The position numbers and the translations under genes are program-made. A model generated the notes under the pieces. It saw only the letters and a list, made by a program, of their open reading frames with translations, did not search any database and was not told where the DNA came from. A DNA stretch of 64,000 nucleotides from Morinoia aosen (Eukaryota; Arthropoda; Malacostraca; Amphipoda; Talitridae): positions 10,248,246-10,312,245 of the forward strand of contig JASJYW010000026.1 of NCBI GenBank assembly GCA_030386875.1, written 5' to 3'. Below, piece by piece: positions 45,391 to 56,300 of the stretch (the first letter of the stretch is position 1; each line of letters opens with the position of its first letter).

Positions 45391-45707
45391 TGTGCGCCCG
45401 CCAGGCATATAAATAGGATCGGCGAGAGACATCGTGGTTCATTAGAGGTGGTCGGCCGTAGAGGTCGCATTACAAACAGAAGCGTCGCTGTCAGTAGCGG
45501 AAGCTCGGCTGTCGAGAAAACATCTGTAGAGATCACCGATGCGCTACAGAAGTAACGATATTACCTTCCGATCTAAAGATTTTCTGTCAATTACGAAGCC
45601 TGTGTCAACTCTGAAGTAACAATAAAGAATACTACGTTGCTGCATCTGATTCACTCCCGAACCTCATTCGCGTTTGGTTACGACCTAATACCGAAAAGGT
45701 CGGAACA
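45391..45707 (+). repeat. 3' LTR of element 2
   Basis: 317 bp, identical by eye to 35715-36031. The poly(A) signal AATAAA is at 45621-45626 and TATAAAT at 45408-45414. Confidence 0.96.
45621..45626 (+). promoter_or_regulatory. poly(A) signal AATAAA in 3' LTR, element 2
   Basis: AATAAA in the context AACAATAAAGAA, equivalent to 13063-13068 of element 1. Confidence 0.6.
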
Positions 45708-45711
45708 CCTA
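45708..45711. repeat. target-site duplication of element 2, right (CCTA)
   Basis: CCTA directly after the CA end of the 3' LTR, followed by GGCCGAATGCGG of the satellite. Confidence 0.92.
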
Positions 45712-48700
45712 GGCCGAATGCGGTGAAAATCACGTCGTTTGCTGTTTCCCGTGGCGACATAGGCGGAAAGTGCATATTTCGCCGATTCCACGGTCAACAG
45801 AGCTAAAATACGTGTTTTGGGCCATTCCTAGGCCGAATGCGGTGAAATCACGTCGTTTGCTGTTTCCCGTGGCGACATAGGCAAAAAGTGCATATTTAGC
45901 CGATTCCACGGTCGACAGAGCTAAAATGCGTGTTTTGGGCCATTCCTAGGCCGAATGCGGTTAAAATCACGTCGTTTGCTGTTTCCCCGTGGCGACATAG
46001 GCGGAAAGTGCATATTTAGCCGATTCCATGGTCGACAGGGCTAAAATGCGTGTTTTTGGCCACTCCTAGCCGAATGCTGTGAAAATCACGTCGTTTGCTG
46101 TTTCCCGTGGCGACATAGGCGGAAAGTGCATATTTAGCCGATTCCACGGTCGACAGGGCTAAAATGCGTGTTTTTGGCCATTCCTAGGCCGAATGCGGTG
46201 AAAATCACGTCGTTTGCTGTTTTCCGTGGTGACATAGGCGGAAAGTGCATATTTAGCCGTTTCCACGGTCGACAGAGCTAAAATGCGTGTTTTGGGCCAT
46301 TCCTAGGCCGAATGCGGTGAAAATCACGTCGTTTGCTGTTTCCCGTGGCGACATAGGCGGAAAGTGCATATTTAGCCGATTCCACGGTCGACAGAGCTAA
46401 AATGCATGTTTTGGGCCATTCCTAGGCCGAATGCGGTGAAAATCACGTCGTTTGCTGTTTCCCGTGGCGACATAGGCGGAAAGTGCATATTTAGCCGATT
46501 CCACGGTCGACAGAGCTAAAATGCGTGTTTTGGGCCATTCCTAGGCCAAATGCGGTGAAAATCACGTCGTTTGCTGTTTCCCGTGGCGACATAGGCGGAA
46601 AGTGCATATTTAGCCGATTCCACGGTCGACAGGGCTAAAATGCGTGTTTTTGGCCATTCCTAGGCCGAATGCGGTGAAAATCACGTCGTTTGCTGTTTCC
46701 CGTGGCGACATAGGCGGAAAGTGCATATTTAGCCGATTCCACGGTCGACAGGGCTAAAATGCGTGTTTTAGGCCATTCCTAGGCCGAATGCGGTGAAAAT
46801 CACGTCGTTTGCTGTTTCCCGTGGCGACATAGGCGGAAAGTGCATATATAGCCGATTCCACGGTCGACAGAGCTAAAATGCGTGTTTTGGGCCATTCCTA
46901 GGCCGAATGCGGTGAAAATCACGTCGTTTGCTGTTTCCCGTGGCGACATAGGCGGAAAGTGCATATTTAGCCGTTTCCCACGGTCGACAGAGCTAAAATG
47001 CGTGTTTTGGGCCATTCCTAGGCCGAATGCGGTGAAAATCACGTCGCTTGCTGTTTCCCGTGGCGACATAGGCGGAAAGTGCATATTTAGCCGTTTCCAC
47101 GGTCGACAGAGCTGAAATGCGTGTTTTGTGCCATTCCTAGGCCGAATGCGGTGAAAATCACGTCGTTTGCTGTTTCCCGTGGCGACATAGGCGGAAAGTG
47201 CATATTTAGCCGATTCCACGGTCGACAAAGCTAAAATGCGTGTTTTGGGCCATTCCTAGGCCGAATGCGGTGAAAATCACGTCGTTTGCTGTTTCCCGTG
47301 GCGACATAGGCGGAAAGTGCATATTTAGCCGATTCCACGGTCGACAGGGCTAAAATGCGTGTTTTTGGCCATTCCTAGGCCGAATGCGGTGAAAATCACA
47401 TCGTTTGCTGTTTCCCGTGGCGACATAGGCGGAAAGTGCATATTTAGCCGTTTCCACGGTCGACAGAGCTAAAATGCGTGTTTTGGGCCATTCCTAGGCC
47501 GAATGCGGTGAAAATCACGTCGTTTGCTGTTTCCCGTGGCGAAATAGGCGGAAAGTGCATATTTAGCCGCTTCCACGGTCGACAGAGCTAAAATGCGTGT
47601 TTTGGGCCATTCCTAGGCCGAATACGGTGAAAATCACGTCGTTTGCTGTTTCCCGTGACGACATAGGCGGAAAGTGCATATTTAGCCGTTTCCACGGTCG
47701 ACAGGGCTAAAATGCGTGTTTTGGCCATTCCTAGGCCGAATGCGGTAGAAATCACGTCGTTTGCTGTTTCCCGTGGTGACATAGGGGGAAAGTGCATATT
47801 TAGCCGATTCCACGGTCGACAGGGCTAAAATGCGTGTTTTGGGCCATTCCCTAGGCCGAATGCGGTGAAAATCACGTCGTTTGCTGTTTCCCGTGGCGAC
47901 ATAGGCGGAAAGTGCATATTTAGCCGATTCCACGGTCGACAGGGCTAAAATGCGTGTTTTCGGCCATTCCTAGGCCGAATGCGGTGAAAATCACGTCGTT
48001 TGCTGTTTCCCGTGGCGACATAGGCGGAAAGTGCATATTTAGCCGATTCCACGGTCGAAAGAGCTAAAATGCGTGTTTTGGGCCATTCCTAGGCCGAATG
48101 CGGTGAAAATCACGTCGTTTGCTGTTTCCCGTGGCGACATAGGCGGAAAGTGCATATTTAGCCGATTCCACGGTCAACAGAGTAAAAATGCGTGTTTTGG
48201 GCCATTCCTAGGCCGAATGCTGTGAAAATCACGTCGTTTGCTGTTTCCCGTGGCGACATAGGCGGAAAGTGCATATTTAGCCGATTCCACGGTCGACAGG
48301 GCTAAAATGCGTGTTTTTGGCCATTCCTAGGCCGAATGCGGTGAAAATCACGTCGTTTGCTGTTTCCCGTGGTGACATAGGCGGAAAGTGCATATTTAGC
48401 CGTTTCCACGGTCGACAGAGCTAAAATGTGTGTTTTGGGCCATTCCTAGGCCGAATGCGGTGAAAATCACGTCGTTTGCTGTTTCCCGTGGCGAATAGGC
48501 GGAAAGTGCATATTTTGCCGATTCCACGGTCGACAGAGCTAAAATGCGTGTTTTGGGCCATCCCTAGGCCGAATGCGGTGAAAATCACGTCGTTTGCTGT
48601 TTCCCGTGGCGACATAGGCGGAAAGTGCATATTTAGCCGTTTACACGGTCGACAGAGCTAAAATGCGTGTTTTGGGCCATTCCTAGGCCGAATGCGGTGA

Positions 48701-51156
48701 AATCACGTCGTTTGCTGTTTCCCGTGACGACATAGGCGAAAAGTGCATATTTAGCCGATTCCACGGTCGACACGGCTAAAATGCGTGTTTTTGGCCATTC
48801 CTAGGCCGAATGCGGTGAAAATCACGTCGTTTGCTGTTTCCCGTGGCGACATAGGCGGAAAGTGCATATTTTGCCGTTTCCACGGTCGACAGAGCTAAAA
48901 TGCGTGTTTTGGGCCATTCCTAGGCCGAATGCGGTGAAAATCACGTCGTTTGCTGTTTCCCGTGGCGACATAGGCGGAAAGTGCATATTTAGCCGTTTCC
49001 ACGGTCGGCAGAGCTAAAATGCGTGTTTTGGGCCATTCCTAGGCCGAATGCGGTGAAAATCACGTCGTTTGCTGTTTCCCGTGGCGACATAGGCGGAAAG
49101 TGCATATTTAGCCGAATCCACGGTCGACAGGGCTAAAATGCGTGTATTTGGTCATTCCTAGGCCGAATGCGGTGAAAATCACGTCGTTTGCTGTTTCCCG
49201 TGGCGACATAGGCGGAAAGTGCATATTTAGCCGATTCCACGGTCGACAGAGCTAAAATGCGTGTTTTGGCCATTCCTAGGCCGAATGCGGTGAAAATCAC
49301 GTCGTTTACTGTTTCCCGTGGCGACATAGGCGGAAAGTGCATATTTAGATGATTCCACGGTCGACAGAGCTAAAATGCGTGTTTTGGGCCATTTCTAGGC
49401 CGAATGCGGTGAAAATCACGTCGTTTGCTGTTTCCCGTGGCGACATAGGCGGAAAGTGCATATTTAGCCGATTCCACGGTCGACAGGGCTTAAATGCGTG
49501 TTTTGGGCCATTCCTAGGCCGAATGCGGTGAAAATCACGTCGTTTGCTGTTTCCCGTGGCGAAATAGGCGGAAAGTGCATATTTAGCCGTTTCCACGGTC
49601 GACAGGGATAAAATGCGTGTTTTTGGCCATTCCTAGGCCGAATGCTGTGAAAATCACGTCGTTTGCTGTTTCCCGTGGCGACATAGGCGGAAAGTGCATA
49701 TTTAGCCGATTCCACGGTCGACAGGGCTAAAATGCGTGTTTTTGGCCATTCCTAGGCCGAATGCGGTGAAAATCACGTCGTTTGCTGTTTCCCGTGGTGA
49801 CATAGGCGGAAAGTGCATATTTAGCCCGTTTCCACGGTCGACAGAGCTAAAATGCGTGTTTTGGGCCATTCCTAGGCCGAATGCGGTGAAAATCACGTCG
49901 TTTGCTGTTTCCCGTGGCGACATAGGCGGAAAGTGCATGTTTAGCCGATTCCACGGTCGACAGAGCTAAAATGCGTGTTTTGGGCCATTCCTAGGCCGAA
50001 TGCGGTGAAAATCACGTCGTTTGCTGTTTCCCGTGGCGACATAGGCGGAAAGTGCATATTTAGCCGATTCCACGGTCGACAGGGCTAAAATGCGTGTTTT
50101 TTGGCCATTCCTAGGCCGAATGCGGTGAAAATCACGTCGTTTGCTGTTTCCCGTGGTGACATAGGCGGAAAGTGCATATTTAGCCGTTTCCACGGTCGAC
50201 AGAGCTAAAATGCGTGTTTTGGGCCATTCCTAGGCCGAATGCGGTGAAAATCACGTCGTTTGCTGTTTCCCGTGGCGACATAGGCGGAAAGTGCATATTT
50301 AGCCGATTCCACGGTCGACAGAGCTAAAATGCGTGTTTTGGGCCATTCCTAGGCCGAATGCGGTGAAAATCACGTCGTTTGCTGTTTCCCGTGGCGACAT
50401 AGGCGGAAAGTGCATATTTAGCCGTTTACACGGTCGACAGAGCTAAAATGCGTGTTTTGGGCCATTCCTAGGCCGAATGCGGTGAAAATCACGTCGTTTG
50501 CTGTTTCCCGTGGCGACATAGGCGAAAAGTGCATATTTAGCCGATTCCACGATCGACAGGGCTAAAATGCGTGTTTTTGGCCATTCCTAGGCCGAATGCG
50601 GTGAAAATCACGTCGTTTGCTGTTTCCCGTGGCGACATAGGCGGAAAGTGCATATTTAGCCGTTTCCACGGTCGACAGAGCTAAAATGCGTGTTTTGGGC
50701 CATTCCTAGGCCGAATGCGGTGAAAATCACGTCGTTTGCTGTTTCCCGTGGCGACATAGGCGGAAAGTGCATATTTAGCCGTTTCCACGGTCGGCAGAGC
50801 TAAAATGCGTGTTTTGGGCCATTCCTAGGCCGAATGCGGTGAAAATCACGTCGTTTGCTGTTTCCCGTGGCGACATAGGTGGAAAGTGCATATTTAGCCG
50901 ATTCCACGGTCGACAGGGCTAAAATGCGTGTTTTTGGCCATTCCTAGGCCGAATGCGGTGAAAATCACATCGTTTGCTGTTTCCCGTGGCGACATAGGCG
51001 GAAAGAGCATATTTAGCCGATTTCACGGTCTACAGAGCTAAAATGCGTGTTTTGGGCCATTCCTAGGCCGAATGCGGTGAAAATCACGTCGTTTGCTGTT
51101 TCCCGTGGCGACATAGGCGGAAAGTGCATATTTAGCCGATTCCACGGTCGACAGAG

Positions 51157-52849
51157 CTAAAATGCGTGTTTTGGGCCATTCTTAAACCGAACGCGGTGAA
51201 AATCACGTCGTTTGCTGTTTCCCGTGGCGACATAGGCGAAAGTGCATATTTAGCCGTTTACCACGGTCGACAGAGCTAAAATGCGTGTTTTGTGCCATTC
51301 CTAGGCCGAATGCGGTGAAAATCACGTCGTTTGCGGTTTCCCGTGGCGACATAGGCGGAAAGTGCATATGTAGCCGTTTCCACGGTCGGCAGAGCTAAAA
51401 TGCGTGTTTTGGGCCATTCCTAGGCCGAATGCGGTGAAAATCACGTCGTTTGCTGTTTCCCGTGGCGACATAGGCGGAAAGTGCATATTTAGCCGATTCC
51501 AAGGTCGACAGGGCTAAAATGCGTGTTTTTGGCCATTCCTAGGCCGAATGCGGTGAAAATCACGTCGTTTGCTGTTTCCCGTGGCGACATAGGCGGAAAG
51601 TGCATATTTAGCCGATTCCACGGTCGACAGAGCTAAAATGCGTGTTTTGGGCCATTCCTAGGCCGAATGCGGTGAAAATCACGTCGTTTGCTGTTTCCCG
51701 TGGCGACATAGGCGGAAAGTGCATATTTAGCCGATTCCACGGTCGACAGAGCTAAAATGCGTGTTTTGGGCCATTCCTAGGCCGAATGCGGTGAAAATTA
51801 CGTCGTTTGCTGTTTCCCGTGGCGACATAGGCGGAAAGTGCATATTTAGCCGTTTCCACCGGTCGACAGAGCAAAAATGCGTGTTTTGGGCCATTCCTAG
51901 GCCGAATGCGGTGAAAATCACGTCGTTTGCTGTTTCCCGTGGCGACATTGGCGGAAAGTGCATATTTAGCCGATTCCACGGTCGACAGAGCTAAAATGCG
52001 CGTTTTGGGTCATTCCTAGGCCGAATGCGGTGAAAATCACGTCGTTCGCTGTTTCCCGTGGCGACATAGGCGGAAAGTGTATATTTAGCCGATTCCACGG
52101 TCGACAGGGCTAAAATGCGTGTTTTAGGCCATTCCTAGGCCCAATGCGGTGAAAATCACGTCGTTTGCTGTTTCCCGTGACGACATAGGCGGAAAGTGCA
52201 TATATAGCCGATTCCACGGTCGACAGAGCTAAAATGCGTGTTTTGGGCCATTCCTAGGCCGAATGCGGTGAAAATCACGTCGTTTGCTGTTTCCCGTGGC
52301 GACGTAGGCGGAAAGTGCATATTTAGCCGTTTCCACGGTCGACAGAGCTAAAATGCGTGTTTTATGCCATTCCTAGGCCGAATGCGGTGAAAATCACGTC
52401 GTTTGCTGTTTCCCGTGGCGACATAGGCGGAAAGTGCATATTTAGCCGTTTCCACGGTCGACAGAGCTGAAATGCGTGTTTTGTGTCATTCCTAGGCGAA
52501 TGCGGTGAAAATCACGTCGTTTGCTGTTTCCCGTGGCGACATAGGCGGAAAGTGCATATGCAGCCGATTCCACGGCCGACAGAGCTAAAATGCGTGTTTT
52601 GGGCCATTCCTAGGCCGAATGCGGTGAAAATTACGTCGTTTGCTGTTTCCCGTGGCGACATAGGCGGAAAGTGCATATTTAGCCGATTCCACGGTCGACA
52701 GAGCTAAAATGCGTGTTTTGGGCCATTTCTAGGCCGAATGCGGTGAAAATCACGTCGTTTGCTGTTTCCCGTGGCGACATAGGCGAAAAGTGCATATTTA
52801 GCCGATTCCACGGTCGACAGGGCTAAAATGCGTGTTTTTGGCCATTCTA
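51157..52849 (+). repeat. 1.69-kb block shared with 26522-28214
   Basis: Partner of the block at 26522, offset about 24,635 bp. It ends exactly at the second N gap. Confidence 0.85.
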
Positions 52850-53349
52850 NNNNNNNNNNNNNNNNNNNNNNNNNNNNNNNNNNNNNNNNNNNNNNNNNNN
52901 NNNNNNNNNNNNNNNNNNNNNNNNNNNNNNNNNNNNNNNNNNNNNNNNNNNNNNNNNNNNNNNNNNNNNNNNNNNNNNNNNNNNNNNNNNNNNNNNNNNN
53001 NNNNNNNNNNNNNNNNNNNNNNNNNNNNNNNNNNNNNNNNNNNNNNNNNNNNNNNNNNNNNNNNNNNNNNNNNNNNNNNNNNNNNNNNNNNNNNNNNNNN
53101 NNNNNNNNNNNNNNNNNNNNNNNNNNNNNNNNNNNNNNNNNNNNNNNNNNNNNNNNNNNNNNNNNNNNNNNNNNNNNNNNNNNNNNNNNNNNNNNNNNNN
53201 NNNNNNNNNNNNNNNNNNNNNNNNNNNNNNNNNNNNNNNNNNNNNNNNNNNNNNNNNNNNNNNNNNNNNNNNNNNNNNNNNNNNNNNNNNNNNNNNNNNN
53301 NNNNNNNNNNNNNNNNNNNNNNNNNNNNNNNNNNNNNNNNNNNNNNNNN
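52850..53349. other. assembly gap of 500 N
   Basis: Exactly 500 N, the same size as the first internal gap, so the length is probably a placeholder. Confidence 0.98.
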
Positions 53350-56300
53350 GGCCGAATTGCGGTGAAGTCACGTCGTTTGCTGTTTCCCGTGGCGACATAG
53401 GCGGAAAGTGCATATTTACCCAATTCCACGGTCGACAGAGCTAAAATGCGTGTTTTGGGCCATTCCTAGGCCGAATGCGGTGAAAATCACGTCGTTTGCT
53501 GTTTCCCGTGGCGACATAGGCGGAAAGTGCATATTTAGCCGATTCCACGGTCGACAGGGCTAAAATGCGTGTTTTTGGCCACTCCTAGGCCGAATGCGGT
53601 GAAAATCACGTCGTTTGCTGTTTCCCGTGGCGACATAGGCGGAAAGTGCATATATAGCCGTTTCCACGGTCGACAGAACCAAAATGCGTGTTTTGGGCCA
53701 TTCCTAGGCCGAATGCGGTGAAAATCACGTCGGTTGCTGTTTCCCGTGGCGACATAGGCGGAAAGTGCATATTTAGCCGATTCCACGGTCGACAGAGCTA
53801 AAATGCGTGTTTCGGGCCATTCCTAGGCCGAATGCGGTGAAAATCACTTCGTTTGCTGTTTCTCGTGGCGACATAGGCGGGAAAGTGCATATTTAGCCGA
53901 TTCCACGGTCGACAGAGCTAAAATGCGTGTTTTGGGCCATTCCTAGGCCGAATGCGGTGAAAATCACGTCGTTTGCCTTTTCCCGTGGCGACATAGGCGG
54001 AAAGTGCATATTTAGCCGTTTCCACGGTCGACAGAGCTAATATGCGGTGTTTTGGGCCATTCCTAGGCCGAATGCGGTGAAAATCACGTCGTTTGCTGTT
54101 TCCCGTGGCGACATAGGCGGAAAGTGAATATTTAGCCGATTCCACGGTCGACAGAGCTAAAATGCTTGTTTTGGGCCATTCCTAGGCCGAATGCGGTGAA
54201 AATCACGTCGTTTGCTGTTTCCCGTGGCGACATAGGCGGAAAGTGCATATTTAGCCGATTCCACGGTAGACAGAGCTAAAATGCGTGTTTTTGGGCCATT
54301 CCTAGGCCGAATGCGGTGGAAATCACGTCGTTTGCTGTTTCCCGTGGCGACATAGGCGAAAGTGCATATTTAGCCGATTCCACGGTCGGACAGGGCTAAA
54401 ATGCGTGTTTTTGGCCAATTCTAGGCCGAATGCGGTGAAAATCACGTCGTTTGCGGTTTCCCGTGGCGACATAGGCGGGAAAGTGCATATTTAGCCGTTT
54501 CCACGGTCGACAGAGCTAAAATGCGTGTTTTTGGCCATTCCTAGGCCGAATGCGGTGAAAATCACGTCGTTTGCTGTTTCCCGTAGTGACATAGGCGGAA
54601 AGTGCATATTTAGCCGATTCCACGGTCGACAGAGCTAAAATGCGTGTTTTGGGCCATTCCTAGGCCGAATGCGGTGAAAATCACGTCGTTTGCTGTTTCC
54701 CGTGGCAACATAGGCGGGAAGTGCATATTTAGCCGATTCCACGGTCGACAGAGCTAAAATGCGTGTTTTGGGCCATTCCTAGGCCGAATGGCGGTGAAAA
54801 TCACGTCGTTTGCTGTTTCCCGTGGCGACATAGGCGGAAAGTGCATATTTAGCCGTTCCCACGGTCGACAGAGCTAAAATGCGTGTTTTGGGCCATTCCT
54901 AGGCCGAATGCGGTGATAATCACGTCGCTTGCTGTTTCCCGTGGCGACATAGGCGGAAAGTGCATATATAGCCGATTCCACGGTCGACAGAGCTAAAATC
55001 CGTGTTTTAGGCCATTCCTAGGCCGAATGCGGTGAAAATCACGTCGTTTGCTGTTTCCCGTGGCGACATAGGCGGAAAGTGCATATTTAGCCGATTCCAC
55101 GGTCGACAGGGCTAAAATGCGTGTGTGGGCCATTTCTAGGCCGAATTCGGTGAAAATCACGTCGTTTGCTGTTTTCCGTGGCGACATAGGCGGAAAGTGC
55201 ATATTTAGCCGATTCCACGGTCGACAGAGCTAAAATGCGTGTTTTTGGCCATTCCTAGGCCGAATGCGGTGAAAATCACGTCGTTTGCTGTTTCCCGTGG
55301 CGACATAGGCGGAAAGTGCATATTTAGCCGATTCCACGGTCGACAGAGCTAAAATGCGTGTTTTGGGCCATTCCTAGGCCGAATGCGGTGAAAATCACGT
55401 CGTTTGCTGTTTCCCGTGGCGACATAGGCGGAAAGTGCATATTTAGCCGATTCCACGGTCGACAGAGCTAAAATGCGTGTTTTGGGCCATTCCTAGGCCG
55501 AATGCGGTGAAAATCACGTCGTTTGCTGTTTCCCGTGGCGACATAGGCGGAAAGTGCATATTTTGCCGATTCCACGGTCGACAGAGCTAAAATGCGTGTT
55601 TTGGGTCATTCCTAGGCCGAATGCGGTGAAAATCACGTCGTTTGCTGTTTCCCGTGGCGACATAGGCGGAAAGTGCATATTTAGCCGATTCCACGGTCGA
55701 CAGAGCTAAAATGCGTGTTTTAGGCAATTCCTAGGCCGAATGCGGTGAAAATCACGTCGTTTGCTGTTTCCCGTAGCGACATAGGCGGAAAGTGCATATT
55801 GAGCCGTTTCACGGACGACAGAGCCAAAATGCGTGTTTTGGGCCATTCCTAGCCGAATGCGGTGAAAATCACGTCGTTTGCTGTTTCCCGAGGCGACATA
55901 GGCGGAAAGTGCATATTTAGCCGTTTCCACGGTCGACAGGGCTAAAATGCGGGGTTTTGGGCCATTCCTAGGCCGAATGCGGTGAAAATCACGTCGTTTG
56001 CTGTTTCCCGTGGCGACATGGGCGGAAAGTGCATATTTAGCCGATTCCACGGTCGACAGGGCTAAAATGCGTGTTTTGGGCCATTCCTAGGCCGAATGCG
56101 GTGAAAATCACGTCGTTTGCTGTTTCCCGTGGCGACATAGGCGGAAAGTGCATATTTAGCCGATTCCACGGTCGACAGGGCTAAAATGCGTGCTTTTGGC
56201 CACTCCTAGGCCGAATGCTGTGAAAATCACGTCGTTTGCTGTTTCCCGAGGCGACATAGGCGGAAAGTGCATATTTGCCGTTTCCACGGTCGACAGAACC

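Larger units (their letters stand above)
35715..45707 (+). mobile_element. Ty3/gypsy-type LTR retrotransposon, element 2
   Basis: A 9,993-bp element on the plus strand with 317-bp LTRs that look identical, and a CCTA target duplication. Order: 5' LTR, primer site, 1.0-kb leader, intact gag, pol by -1 frameshift, a 2.5-kb 3' region with several small ORFs and an (AATC)n tract, polypurine tract, 3' LTR. Identical LTRs indicate a very young insertion, yet integrase has two nonsense codons, so it was probably mobilised in trans or was damaged during or after its last copying. It is about 1.5 kb longer than element 1, partly because gag is complete and partly because of added material in the 3' region. 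Confidence 0.96.
45708..52849 (+). repeat. 119-bp satellite array, segment right of element 2
   Basis: About 60 monomers in the same orientation. Blocks 46766-48197 and 48476-49360 repeat 28801-30230 and 30746-31630 with shared private variants (GTGTTTTCGGCC, GGTAGAAATCAC, GACACGGCTAAAATG, TATTTGGTCATTCC, TTAGATGATTCC), so the arrays on both sides of element 2 belong to one higher-order family. It ends in N at 52850. No gene. Confidence 0.97.

Noticed and set aside
45370-45555. 61-codon ORF across the polypurine tract and LTR of element 2
   Set aside because: It overlaps promoter and LTR signals and is not kept as an ORF in element 1.
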